The translations under genes were made by a program, and so were the position numbers. Positions 1-7,432 of a DNA stretch of 13,994 bases are shown piece by piece; position 1 is the stretch's first letter; each line of letters begins with the position of its first letter. Origin of the DNA: Spirochaetaceae bacterium. Its GTDB lineage: Bacteria; Spirochaetota; Spirochaetia; Treponematales; Breznakiellaceae. Location of the stretch: assembly GCA_031257995.1 (NCBI GenBank), contig JAIRNN010000072.1, positions 1 through 13,994 of the forward strand, given 5' to 3'. The notes under the pieces were generated by a model. It was not told the DNA's origin and did no database searches. It saw only the letters and a program-made list of their open reading frames with translations.

Positions 1-119
1 CGTCGCCCACCAATACGATGAACCGCCGTGAAAACTCCAGCGATACCAACACCGCCAAAGATTGGTACAAGAGCGGAACGGGAAAAGCGTCGCCGGGAAA
101 GGCAAACGCGCTTCCTTAG
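1..119 (+). CDS. Possible C-terminal tail of an upstream gene (partial)
   Basis: The frame beginning at base 3 is open from the window edge to a TAG at 117-119. It gives 38 hydrophilic residues rich in Asn, Thr, Lys and Gly, ending in GKANALP. I do not recognise the protein. The composition would suit a disordered basic tail, and nrnA-type genes are often found next to translation or ribosome-maturation genes, but this stretch is too short to prove coding. If real, it stops 35 bases before the ATG chosen for the DHH phosphoesterase, which would argue against the earlier TTG start at 62. An open frame of this length can occur by chance. Confidence 0.3.
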   Translation, partial: SPTNTMNRRENSSDTNTAKDWYKSGTGKASPGKANALP

Positions 120-154
120 TTGCCGCGCTTCCATTAAACCGCTATATTAATGAT

Positions 155-1123
155 ATGTATACCCGATTGCCCGTGCCGCAACGTATTCTCGATTTTATTG
201 GCGAGGGCTCCTTGTTTCTCATTGCAGGGCATCGGGAACCGGACGAGGATTGCGTGGGAAGCCAGCTTGCTCTAGGGGAATTGCTGGAACGGCTTGGCAA
301 GAAAGTGACGCTTCTTTCCGAAGGCCCGTGGGAACGTGCCGAGATCGTTTCTTTTCGGGAACGGTTCAAAGACACGGCTGACGGGTGCGACAGGCGGAAT
401 ACGCGGCTCATCGTCGTTGACTGCTCTCCGCTAGAACGAGTCGGCAAACTGGGGGATGCGCTTGCGGAGTTTCCCGTTGTGTTTATCGACCACCACAAAA
501 CGGCCGCCCCTACCGGTTTGTCTTATATTAATCCGACTGCGCCGGCGGCGACATTGTTGGTGCTGATGTTGTGGGAAGCATTTGGGCAGCCGCTTACCAT
601 GGAAGCCGCCGAACACATGCTTTTCGGCCTTTGTGCCGACACGGGATTCTTCCGGCACCTTGACGCGGATGCGGAAACGCTTGCGGATGCGCAAAAACTC
701 GCGGGGGCCGGTGCCAGCCTGAAAAAAATCTTCGCGGCGGTCAACGGTGACCGGACGTTCAATTCGCGGAAACTCTTAGGCACGGTTCTTGCCAAAGCGG
801 AAAGTTACTATGACGGCCGGCTCATCGTTTGCACCGAAGAACGGGAAGAAACCGAACGTTTTGGCCGGGAAAACCGCGACTCGGATATGCTCTATCAGCT
901 TTTGCAATCTGTGGGCGGCGTTGAAGCCATCGCTGTAGTACGGCAGGACACGCCGGAGAAATGCGCGATAGGTCTCCGCTCAAAAGATGCCGTTGACGTT
1001 TCAAAAATCGCGGCGGTTTTTGGCGGCGGCGGTCATAAAAATGCGGCGGGCGCGAGCGCGGAAGGACTCATCCCCGAACTCAAAGCGCGGGTCATAGCGC
1101 AGTTTGGCGAATGTTTTCGGTAA
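155..1123 (+). CDS. DHH/DHHA1 family phosphoesterase, NrnA-like (nano-RNase / pAp phosphatase)
   Basis: A cytoplasmic manganese-dependent phosphoesterase. NrnA family members degrade oligoribonucleotides of two to five residues and dephosphorylate 3'-phosphoadenosine 5'-phosphate. Numbered from the ATG at 155 (322 residues), the DHH domain shows motif I HREPDEDCVGS at 26-36 (usual form HxNPDGDxxGS, here Asn replaced by Glu), an Asp in VVDCSP near 89, the DHH triad in FIDHHKT at 112-114 and the fourth metal Asp in CADTGFF near 162. The C-terminal DHHA1 domain ends with the substrate-binding loop GGGGHKNAAG at 290-299. The reading frame is open further upstream to a TTG at 62. The ATG at 155 is preferred because it gives the family's usual length and places a short lead before the IxxF helix; neither start has a strong ribosome-binding site. 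The family is certain; whether its main substrate is nano-RNA or pAp is not visible from sequence. Confidence 0.88.
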   Translation: MYTRLPVPQRILDFIGEGSLFLIAGHREPDEDCVGSQLALGELLERLGKKVTLLSEGPWERAEIVSFRERFKDTADGCDRRNTRLIVVDCSPLERVGKLGDALAEFPVVFIDHHKTAAPTGLSYINPTAPAATLLVLMLWEAFGQPLTMEAAEHMLFGLCADTGFFRHLDADAETLADAQKLAGAGASLKKIFAAVNGDRTFNSRKLLGTVLAKAESYYDGRLIVCTEEREETERFGRENRDSDMLYQLLQSVGGVEAIAVVRQDTPEKCAIGLRSKDAVDVSKIAAVFGGGGHKNAAGASAEGLIPELKARVIAQFGECFR

Positions 1124-1201
1124 CGCGGCCTTCCCTTCCGCAAACATCTCAACTTGATTCACAGAATAACAGAAATCACGGCGGGGAAAGCAGGACAGGA
1201 A

Positions 1202-1272
1202 AGCAGCCGACGGGAGTCGAACCCGCGTCTCCAGCTTGGGAAGCTGGGGTAATACCGTTATATGACGGCTGC
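1202..1272 (-). tRNA. tRNA-Gly (anticodon CCC)
   Basis: Read on the minus strand, a 71-nt cloverleaf can be drawn. The acceptor stem GCAGCCG/CGGCTGC pairs perfectly. The anticodon arm is CCAGC-TTCCCAA-GCTGG, with anticodon CCC (plus-strand bases 1238-1240) decoding GGG. The T arm is GCGGG-TTCGACT-CCCGT. The discriminator base is T, as usual for glycine tRNAs. The D arm (ATAT, AACGGTA) is of the short form common in bacterial tRNA-Gly. CCA is not encoded, so it must be added after transcription. Confidence 0.95.
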
Positions 1273-1279
1273 ACGATGA

Positions 1280-1311
1280 ATTATCATCTCATAAGCACTC
1301 TTTTTTGTCAA
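1280..1311 (-). promoter_or_regulatory. Probable promoter of the tRNA-Gly gene
   Basis: The minus strand carries a perfect -35 hexamer TTGACA (plus 1306-1311). Downstream are overlapping -10 candidates: GATGAT (plus 1283-1288) with 17-bp spacing, or GATAAT (plus 1280-1285) with 20-bp spacing. Transcription would begin only a few bases before the mature 5' end at 1272. Confidence 0.5.
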
Positions 1312-1367
1312 GAGGTAGTGAATCGCATCGGCGTTCAGGATAAACGTGCGGAAATTCTTGATAACTT

Positions 1368-1460
1368 CGAACGACACAAACCGACATGAATGGAATAGCG
1401 CAACGTTCATTTCTCTGTTCGTTTTCATAGCAAACGTTCGTGTCTGTTCGTGTGGTTCGT
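1368..1460. repeat. Imperfect long inverted repeat, ACACGAAC type
   Basis: The left arm 1368-1391 begins CGAACGACACAAACCGACAT. It is complementary at about 20 of 24 positions to the right arm 1437-1460, which reads TTCGTGTCTGTTCGTGTGG followed by TTCGT. The arms are separated by about 45 bases. The repeat sits in the gap between the tRNA-Gly gene and the 3' end of the lipoprotein gene. A half-arm of the same kind (CCACACGAAAAACACGAAC) occurs near 13335. Nothing coding is visible in the remainder of 1312-1475. Confidence 0.6.
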
Positions 1461-1475
1461 GGCCAAAGGTCCATA

Positions 1476-4031
1476 TTAAAAAGCTTTATCCGTTGTCTTT
1501 CCCCGGAAAATCAGACTGTTGTCGTGTTTCGCCGGATATTCGTGTATCTCGAAGGTTTCCCCGTCAAAGATGATCCGCACCTTTATGCCGTCCCGGTCTC
1601 CCGACGCGAAGGGGGCAAGGCACTCCTCAACAATCTTCTTTTCCAGAGCGGTTGTGAGCGCGAGGTTCGTGAAGAGAACACAGTCGATCTTGACCGCCTG
1701 TTCACGCGGGGTTTTCCCTTTACGCTTGGCGAGGGCCGGAATGCTTTTCTGCGGGTCGACGATCAGCGTGTAGGACGGGGATTGCCCGATAGAAAGATGC
1801 CAGCCTGACACCGGGTCTGCGTTTTCCTCCCGTCTAAAAGCCAGTGACGCGGACACTTCCCGCTTTTTCTCGCGCAAGTATGGCGAAAAGAACGTTCCCT
1901 CGATAGTGTGCGGCAATCCCGCAGCGTCCCAATAGCCGTCAACACGTTCCGAAAACCATGGCGGCATCGCAAGCGGCTTTTCCCCGGCATGTATCTGTTT
2001 GAGGATGTCGGTGTAAGAGGCAATTCGCGCATCCACGAGTCCGATAAACGTTTGATAGACCCGCGTCCGGGTCTCCGTAACCCAGCCGGTGTAAGTGCTG
2101 TTCAACAACACGATCCGCTTACCAAAACGGGTCATCGTGTAGATCTTGGGGAGGTCGATGAATTGGAGGGGCGTAACCCGGATGATTCCGTCAAGCGGGA
2201 GATACCCGATGTTTATGCTAACAGAAAGGCGTTTGTCCCGTTTCTCCGCCTCAATCTTCGCGTGAAGCCGATCTCGGAATGCCGCATTTAACGCGATCTT
2301 CTCCTCTATCTCGCTTGGCTGGGGGGGGGGTCTTCCGTGTTCAAAGGACAACGCCGCCGCATGGTAGAGCACCGTTTCCTCGGCGTAATCAACAAACTGC
2401 CTGTCGGCCAATTCCCGAAAGTCATCGGACAGGGTCCCGTCGGTCAGAAAAAAACCCGCATACTCACCGTTTCCTTCGGCACTGTCATACAAGATGAAAA
2501 AGTTTTTGGCTGCCGTAATCGTATAGTGAAAGAGTTTTTTGTCGTATTTGCCGAAGCGTTCCCGGATAAAGGCCGCGAACGCTTCCGAGAGCCCGTCGAA
2601 GGCGGCCTCGTCAAGCGAGATCGTCCCCAAAAACACCTTGGGCAGTCCGGTTCTCCCTGGGAGGTAATCACGCTTCTGGTACGTCCAGAGTTCCACCGGA
2701 TAGAGGGTAAACTCACATACTTCCCCGTTCCGCATGATCCGCAGCGTACATTCGCCTTCCAAAATATTAAAATCGGGGATCTCATACGTTGTCCCTTCCT
2801 CCTTCTCCCGGCCGTTCCACCAGAACCCGCGCAATGCGATGTCGAGGATTTTCCCCCGTATGCCCCGTTCTCCGTTTCGGGGAAGCAGCGAGCCGGGCGC
2901 GAAGGAAAGCGGAACCGCGCGAAACGTCCACACTTCGTCAAAAATCGCCTTTGTCCAGTAGCCGGTTTCGCCGTCCGCGTTGATGCCCGCCACGCGCAGT
3001 TCCCGCGCCCCGTTGCCCTCCCCGTTTTGCAGGATGGTAATATGGCGGGAAAGGGCGGCGCGGTTGCCATCGGCACGGTTCCCCTCGTCCAGCGGAATGG
3101 GCGGCTGGGCGCGCCAGTCTTCAGCGGGGAGGCCCCATTCGGTCAGATTGGAAAAAAAATTGGTGCCGGAAAGATCGGATTGATAGGGAACGTAGGTATA
3201 CTTGAAAAACATCGGGTCGCAGCCCACGATGTCGAAGTCGGCGATACGGGTGTACATTTCCCCCGCGTCATTCATCACGAAGAGGGTAGACGCGCTCGCG
3301 GAAAGGGCGACCGCCTTAAACGCACCCCGCTCAGGGCCGATATAGTTCCTGCTAAAATCGCTGCGTAACCCGGCATCCGCATACACTATCTCTTGCCCGT
3401 CCTCAAGCAGCATGTACGTAGTGGCGATTTCCATCGTGCCGTTGTGGTGTTGGTTGCCGAAAGGGTCCTCGTAGTAGAGGACATGGGTGTTCCGTTTCCC
3501 CAGCGCCCACGCCTTGTTTCGTACGGCGCGTTCATCAAGAAACAATTGCTCCTCAATCGGCCAGCCCTGCCGGTCAAGCCACACTCCGCTCTTGTGGGCG
3601 ATGGTGAGATCAAAGCAATACCGGTAAAAACCGCCCTCGTCTGAGAGAGCAACGAGCTCGTCGGCATCGGCGGAGATCTCAACGATCTTTTTTGGTTTGT
3701 GGAATCCCCATTTCCATAAATTGTGGGGCAGCCCTGTCTCCTGGAAAAGCGTCCATGAGACCGGTTCCGTGGCGGGGTCGATGCTCTTGTGCCATATCAA
3801 ACCGCCATAGAGGATATAGTAATGGTAGGCGTTGAAAGTCTGGGTGCGCGTTTTGATAAAGACCGCGTCGGGGAACACACCGTTTATGCTTTCATATTTA
3901 AGCGCGGTCTCGGCATTCAGTCCGGCTGGATACCGGAATGAGTCGCGCGCGCTTCTCGATGAAGCACACGAAGAGAACAAGAGGGCGGCAAGAATCGTTA
4001 AGGTTATCGTTTTCCGGATCATAGTTTCCAT
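1476..4031 (-). CDS. Large spirochaetal lipoprotein of unknown function with an internal poly-C tract
   Basis: This 851-residue protein begins with a basic N terminus (MIRK), a hydrophobic core and the sequence LLFSSCAS, a relaxed spirochaetal lipobox with the lipidated Cys at 22, so it should be membrane-anchored and face the periplasm or the outside. I recognise no conserved domain. The N-terminal half is rich in Trp, Tyr, Gly and Asp with phrases such as ELVALSDEGGFYRY and TLFVMNDAGEMYT, which resemble beta-propeller or WD-like blades; this is inference. An alternative start at M4 (ATG at 4022) has a nearby GGA and may be the true one. Codons 568-571 (PPPQ) are encoded by ten consecutive C on the sense strand. 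A one-base slip either way gives early termination: 574 residues after loss of one C, about 593 after gain of one. No partner gene is adjacent in the same direction. Confidence 0.8.
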   Translation of the reverse strand: METMIRKTITLTILAALLFSSCASSRSARDSFRYPAGLNAETALKYESINGVFPDAVFIKTRTQTFNAYHYYILYGGLIWHKSIDPATEPVSWTLFQETGLPHNLWKWGFHKPKKIVEISADADELVALSDEGGFYRYCFDLTIAHKSGVWLDRQGWPIEEQLFLDERAVRNKAWALGKRNTHVLYYEDPFGNQHHNGTMEIATTYMLLEDGQEIVYADAGLRSDFSRNYIGPERGAFKAVALSASASTLFVMNDAGEMYTRIADFDIVGCDPMFFKYTYVPYQSDLSGTNFFSNLTEWGLPAEDWRAQPPIPLDEGNRADGNRAALSRHITILQNGEGNGARELRVAGINADGETGYWTKAIFDEVWTFRAVPLSFAPGSLLPRNGERGIRGKILDIALRGFWWNGREKEEGTTYEIPDFNILEGECTLRIMRNGEVCEFTLYPVELWTYQKRDYLPGRTGLPKVFLGTISLDEAAFDGLSEAFAAFIRERFGKYDKKLFHYTITAAKNFFILYDSAEGNGEYAGFFLTDGTLSDDFRELADRQFVDYAEETVLYHAAALSFEHGRPPPQPSEIEEKIALNAAFRDRLHAKIEAEKRDKRLSVSINIGYLPLDGIIRVTPLQFIDLPKIYTMTRFGKRIVLLNSTYTGWVTETRTRVYQTFIGLVDARIASYTDILKQIHAGEKPLAMPPWFSERVDGYWDAAGLPHTIEGTFFSPYLREKKREVSASLAFRREENADPVSGWHLSIGQSPSYTLIVDPQKSIPALAKRKGKTPREQAVKIDCVLFTNLALTTALEKKIVEECLAPFASGDRDGIKVRIIFDGETFEIHEYPAKHDNSLIFRGKTTDKAF
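2321..2330. repeat. Homopolymer tract (G)10, candidate phase-variation switch
   Basis: Ten consecutive G on the plus strand (ten C in the sense of the lipoprotein gene) lie inside the reading frame. Tracts of this length are prone to slipped-strand mispairing, and poly-G tracts are known to control or disrupt surface-protein genes in Treponema. In the present sequence the tract is in the ON frame. Confidence 0.9.
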
Positions 4032-4058
4032 TATGGATAAACTTGCGCGTTAGTGTCA

Positions 4059-4086
4059 ATTGTACGTTCCCCGCAATACATCACAA
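4059..4086 (-). promoter_or_regulatory. Probable promoter of the lipoprotein gene
   Basis: On the minus strand TTGTGA (plus 4081-4086) is followed after 16 bp by TACAAT (plus 4059-4064), about 28 bp upstream of the ATG at 4031. A second combination, TTGACA (plus 4052-4057) with CATAAT directly over the start codon, would make a nearly leaderless transcript and is less likely. Confidence 0.45.
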
Positions 4087-4342
4087 GGGCAGGATCAGAG
4101 GACGGGGGGCTGCAGCCCCAAAGGTCTGGGCCTGAAGACCCAAAAGAAGAATTAACATCGGGTTTGCGACTAAAAACTCCGTGTTACTCTAGGGCAATGC
4201 GCTGTGCGCATTGCCAGAACTCTGTGGTTATATTCTTTTTACTGTGACAGCGTGCCGGCAGGCAGGAGTAACGCCGCCGCAGACAACGGAAGTCCGTTCC
4301 CCAATACGCCGCAACCACGGGACACCCTTTCGGGGCCGAAGC
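4087..4342. other. Intergenic region with palindromes, no gene seen
   Basis: The gap between the lipoprotein promoter and the 3' end of xdhA holds a 14-bp palindrome GGGGCTGCAGCCCC (4106-4119) and a weak hairpin GGTCT/AGACC (4123-4140). It also holds the strong hairpin listed separately. The string TGTGACAGCGT at 4243-4253 recurs exactly at 7507-7517, each time followed two bases later by CGGCA, so it may be a fragment of a dispersed repeat. No convincing reading frame or xdh partner gene is present. Confidence 0.5.
4193..4215. other. Perfect 10-bp hairpin with a 3-nt loop
   Basis: The arm GGCAATGCGC (4193-4202) is exactly complementary to GCGCATTGCC (4206-4215), with a TGT loop. No T-run directly follows on either strand, so it is not a standard intrinsic terminator. 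It lies about 130 bases beyond the xdhA stop and could be a 3' stabilising structure or a REP-like hairpin. Confidence 0.6.
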
Positions 4343-6628
4343 CTACACCAACCCCGCCTCCTTAAACGCTTCGAACAGGATGTGCGGGGTGAGGGGGATA
4401 CGGTTGACCGCTACGCCGGTCGCGTGAAAGACCGCGTTGCGGATGGCCGCCGCGCCGCTCACTGTGGGAGGTTCGCCCAGAGCCTTGGTGCCGAAGGGAC
4501 TCGTGGGTTCCGGGTTCTCCACGAAGATGGCCTTGAACGGCGGGTGGTCCAGCATCGTGGGCAGCTTGTAGTCCAGGAGGTTCGCGTTAAGGGGTTTTCC
4601 GGTTGCGGGGTCGTAGAGGAGTTCCTCGCTCATACCGAAACCCGCCGCCATACTCATGCCGCCGTGCACCTGTCCCTCGGCGAGGAGCGGGTTGATGAGG
4701 CGGCCCGCGTCGTGGCAGTTCACCATGTTCACGAGGCGCACTTTGGCAAGCGGGATGTCCACCTCGACCTCGGCAAACGTACAACCGAAACTGTAGGCGT
4801 TGGTCTTGACCTGCGCCGTGGACTCGGCGGTGATATGCTCGGCGTATTCGGTGTGGTAGAGCGTGTCTGTCGCGACTTCGCTCAAAGGGCAGAGGACACG
4901 GTTCGCGCTGTTCACGATGTTCCCGCCAACAAGGTCCAGACTCCCCGCCGGAAGCCCGGTATAGCGGGCGGCATGAACGAGGATTTTTTCGCGCAAGAGA
5001 CGGGTCGCCTGAACGATAGCCGCGCTTCCCACATAGGTCTGGCGCGACCCGTAGGCCCCGGTGCCAAACGGGGTAACGTCGGTGTCCTGCGTGGTAACGG
5101 CGTGAACGTCTTCCCAGCGGATACCAATCGCGTCCGCCGCCATCTGGGTGAAGACCGTGTCCGCGCCCTGCCCAATCTCCGTCTCGGCAAGCTGAATCTG
5201 CACACTGCCGTCCTGATTCAACACCATGCGGCAGGCGGACACTTCAATCGAGATGGGCCACACCGCCGTGTTGTACCAGAAAAGCGCCATGCCCACGCCG
5301 CGCCGGACGGGACCTGAGTCATTGCGATAGGCCGCGCGTTTCCGGTCCCAGTCGATGTACGCCTTCCCTTTTTCGACACACTGCTCAAACGAGGGAAAAA
5401 AGTTCTTGTTTTTGGAGAACGGATCGACATAGCCCACAGGCATGAGGTTCTTGAAACGGAATGCTATCGGGTCCAGCCTGAGTTTCGCGGCGATGTCTTC
5501 CATGTGGGACTCGATGGCAAACACGGTCTGCGGCGTCCCGTAACCCCGCATCGCCCCGCCGGTCGCCGTGTTCGTGTAGACCGTCCATATCTCGCACTTC
5601 CGCGCCGCATCGTTCCGGTTGTACAACTGGCGGAACACATTGGTTCCCTTGGCCGCAATGCTGTGTCCGTGCGACCCGTATGCCCCCTGGTTAGAATAAG
5701 CCTCGTAACTGCGGGCAACGAATGTCCCGTCGGGCCGGAGAAAACTCCGCAAACGCATTTTCAACCCATGCCGGACGCGCGTCCCGAAAAACACCTCTTC
5801 CCGCGACAACTCCAGTTTCACCGTCCGTCCGCCGACCAAGGTGGTAAGCCACGCGTTGAGCGGTTCGTAAAGCGCGTCCTGCTTGTTGCCAAACCCGCCG
5901 CCGACGAAGGGCTTTATCACCCGTACCTTGCCCCAGGGAAGGCCCAGCGCCTGCGCGATGATGCGGCGCGCGATGTGGGGAATCTGCGTGGACGACACCA
6001 CGACAACGCGCCCCTTCTCCATATACGCGAAAGAGACGGCGTTTTCGATATGGCAATGCTGAACAACGGGTGTCCGGTAAACCGCTTCAACCTCAATGAG
6101 CCCCTCCTCCCTCACCGCCGCGTCAAAATCCCCGTCCGCAATCGCCGTGTGTTTCAGCACGTTCCCCGGCGATCCCTCGTGCAGCCTCGCCGCTCCCTCC
6201 GCCATTGCGTCTTCCACCGTGAGCAGCGGCGGATACTCCTCGTATTCCACCTTTATCGCCCGCAGCGCCCGTGACGCGGCCACCTCATCCTCGGCAATCA
6301 CCGCCGCGATGTCGTCGCCGTAGAGCCGGACCCGCGTGTTGAGCAATTTCCGGTCGGCGGGATCCTGATGGGCTGGATCCGTTGACCACGGGTGGCCCGC
6401 CGTTGGGAATGGCCGGTCCGGCGCGTCAAAACAGGTAACAACCTTCACCACGCCGGGCAGCCTCGCCGCCGCCGCCGTGTCGATCTTCTTCACCAGCCCG
6501 TTCGCAACCGTTGAATGGAGGATTCGCGCCACGAGGACATTCCTCTCGCAGAGATCATCGGTATACTTGGCCCGCCCCGTCACCTTCTCAAATGCGTCAA
6601 CCCGCGGAATACTCTTGCCCACACACAT
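4343..6628 (-). CDS. xdhA: Xanthine dehydrogenase, molybdopterin-binding subunit
   Basis: This 761-residue protein is the large molybdenum hydroxylase subunit, which oxidises hypoxanthine and xanthine using a molybdopterin cofactor in the cytoplasm. It resembles E. coli XdhA from end to end. The N-terminal a/b hammerhead domain begins VDAFEKVTGRAKYTDD. The region STQIPHIARR leads to the cofactor loop GGGFGNKQ at 243-250. Further on are AMRGYGTPQ with the active-site Arg at 361, TEIGQGADT, TQDTDVTPF and LLAEGQVHGGM. The catalytic Glu lies in LGEPP at 719. Length is as in the family and all key residues are present, so it should be active. The ATG at 6628 gives the family N terminus but has only a weak ribosome-binding site. 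The FAD (XdhB) and 2Fe-2S (XdhC) subunit genes, normally directly downstream, are absent from the window. Related hydroxylases with other substrates cannot be excluded, but the pattern matches XdhA closely. Confidence 0.92.
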   Translation of the reverse strand: MCVGKSIPRVDAFEKVTGRAKYTDDLCERNVLVARILHSTVANGLVKKIDTAAAARLPGVVKVVTCFDAPDRPFPTAGHPWSTDPAHQDPADRKLLNTRVRLYGDDIAAVIAEDEVAASRALRAIKVEYEEYPPLLTVEDAMAEGAARLHEGSPGNVLKHTAIADGDFDAAVREEGLIEVEAVYRTPVVQHCHIENAVSFAYMEKGRVVVVSSTQIPHIARRIIAQALGLPWGKVRVIKPFVGGGFGNKQDALYEPLNAWLTTLVGGRTVKLELSREEVFFGTRVRHGLKMRLRSFLRPDGTFVARSYEAYSNQGAYGSHGHSIAAKGTNVFRQLYNRNDAARKCEIWTVYTNTATGGAMRGYGTPQTVFAIESHMEDIAAKLRLDPIAFRFKNLMPVGYVDPFSKNKNFFPSFEQCVEKGKAYIDWDRKRAAYRNDSGPVRRGVGMALFWYNTAVWPISIEVSACRMVLNQDGSVQIQLAETEIGQGADTVFTQMAADAIGIRWEDVHAVTTQDTDVTPFGTGAYGSRQTYVGSAAIVQATRLLREKILVHAARYTGLPAGSLDLVGGNIVNSANRVLCPLSEVATDTLYHTEYAEHITAESTAQVKTNAYSFGCTFAEVEVDIPLAKVRLVNMVNCHDAGRLINPLLAEGQVHGGMSMAAGFGMSEELLYDPATGKPLNANLLDYKLPTMLDHPPFKAIFVENPEPTSPFGTKALGEPPTVSGAAAIRNAVFHATGVAVNRIPLTPHILFEAFKEAGLV

Positions 6629-6647
6629 CTTGGTAAGTATACCACAA

Positions 6648-6669
6648 AATCACGTTAAGCGCAGATAGC
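6648..6669 (+). repeat. Boundary motif, left of copy 1
   Basis: The motif reads AATCACGTT, four variable bases (AAGC), then GCAGATAGC. Related copies are at 7433-7454 (variable bases GGCT) and 13254-13276. It begins 20 bases from the xdhA start codon. Confidence 0.65.
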
Positions 6670-6679
6670 AAACCATAAA

Positions 6680-6792
6680 AACCACAGATGAACAGAGATA
6701 GACGCGGATAAACACAGATGAATAAGGGCGCGAAGCGAAAAATCCGCGTTCATCCGTCACGTCTGTGCCGCCATTTGGCGCCATCTGTGGTT
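6680..6792. repeat. Long two-tier inverted repeat, CACAGATGAA type
   Basis: The outer arms AACCACAGATG (6680-6690) and CATCTGTGGTT (6782-6792) are exact complements. The inner arms ACGCGGAT (6702-6709) and ATCCGCGT (6742-6749) are also exact. Each arm consists of degenerate copies of CACAGATGAAC. The right arm contains an extra small hairpin CGCCA-TT-TGGCG (6769-6780). This would fold into a long branched hairpin just upstream of the transposase-derived gene. Confidence 0.7.
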
Positions 6793-6800
6793 AAACGTAA

Positions 6801-6884
6801 TTTTTCATCTTTTTCGCGCTTTTTCCCCGTCATATTAAAGCAGGACGGCTGACAACCGCATATATAGTGTACGGAGGTTTTTAT
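6801..6884 (+). promoter_or_regulatory. Conserved leader of the transposase-derived gene (copy 1)
   Basis: These 84 bases precede the ATG and align over the same length with 13431-13514, roughly three quarters identical. Shared parts are a pyrimidine-rich start (TTTTTCATCTTTTTC), ATAAAGCA-like and GGCT-ACAACCGCA strings, a TATATA box (6861-6866) that may be the -10 element, and a strong GGAGG ribosome-binding site (6873-6877). No good -35 hexamer is visible. Confidence 0.6.
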
Positions 6885-7391
6885 ATGAATAAACCGCGAA
6901 AGTTACAACAAAACGTCTGGTACAAAGTGGGGTCGGAGGTCAATATCGGCGAACCCTTGTTCAAGCTACCGGCGGTCATCGTGTTGCTCCACCGCGTGCT
7001 CCGCGAGACGAAAGCGCGTTACGGCTTCGAGATGCGCAGACTCAGGCTTGAGGGGGCGTGGCTCACGTTCTACATCAAGTCCGACGACAGCTTTATGCTG
7101 CCGCTGATAATGCAGCTGCTGAAACAAACGTTTTCCCTGCGGTTCAACATAATGGTTGGGAGGAAAGGGCACGTTTGGGGCGAGCGGTACGAGTCGGAGA
7201 TCTTGGACGGGGAGCCGCCAATGGATGCGGAAATGGTGGACTGGGCGGCGATAGACAAGTCGGCAAACACGCCGATAGCAGGGGCGATGGCCTACATCTT
7301 GAGTTGGGACAGCCTTAGGTCGCCCGGGATGACGATAACGACCCGGTTTTCGGCCCGAAACGCTTCTAAACCAGAGTCTCCACCCGGCTAA
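6885..7391 (+). CDS. Y1 transposase (RAYT)-derived protein lacking the HUH motif, copy 1
   Basis: The protein has 168 residues. Its first 107 residues follow the scaffold of REP-associated and IS200-like tyrosine transposases: NVWYKV near 10, EPLFKL at 23-28, TKARYGFE at 42-49, IMQLLKQTFSLRFN at 75-88 and GRKGHVWGERYESEIL at 92-107. Where active enzymes have the metal-binding HUH motif (form MxNHxHLL), this protein reads EGAWLTFYIK, so both histidines are replaced, by W59 and T61. The later tyrosine motif (usual form RYIHLNPV) is also not recognisable. It should therefore be unable to cut and rejoin DNA by the usual mechanism but may still bind hairpins; that role is inference. The start is the ATG at 6885 after GGAGG, not the upstream in-frame ATG at 6867, which precedes the ribosome-binding site. 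It is about 55% identical to the copy at 13515 over 112 residues. The tail after residue 112 diverges. Confidence 0.72.
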   Translation: MNKPRKLQQNVWYKVGSEVNIGEPLFKLPAVIVLLHRVLRETKARYGFEMRRLRLEGAWLTFYIKSDDSFMLPLIMQLLKQTFSLRFNIMVGRKGHVWGERYESEILDGEPPMDAEMVDWAAIDKSANTPIAGAMAYILSWDSLRSPGMTITTRFSARNASKPESPPG

Positions 7392-7432
7392 CCGCCCGCT
7401 TTACGGCCCAAAAAGGGGTTACAGACCGCCTC

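Noticed and set aside
62..154. TTG start for the NrnA-like gene 31 codons upstream
   Set aside because: The added residues are basic and not part of the family, no ribosome-binding site precedes it, and the segment may be the end of an upstream gene in another frame.
1111..1389. 92-codon plus-strand frame across the tRNA region
   Set aside because: It reads antisense through the tRNA-Gly gene and overlaps the end of the phosphoesterase gene.
2337..3368. 343-codon plus-strand open frame
   Set aside because: It lies antisense within the lipoprotein gene, has no ribosome-binding site and a low-complexity Arg/Gly/Pro composition. It is a shadow of the GC-rich opposite strand.
4193..4215. Intrinsic terminator for xdhA
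   Set aside because: The stem is strong but no T-run follows on the relevant strand within a normal distance.
4211..5317. 368-codon plus-strand open frame
   Set aside because: It is antisense to xdhA, which has full-length family similarity. The His/Arg/Gly-rich product is typical of shadow frames.
6680..6792. CRISPR array
   Set aside because: The repeated CACAGATG units are short, degenerate, unevenly spaced and arranged as inverted arms. No regular repeat-spacer pattern exists anywhere in the window.
6885..7391. Active IS200-like transposase
   Set aside because: Both metal-binding histidines of the HUH motif and the later tyrosine motif are missing.
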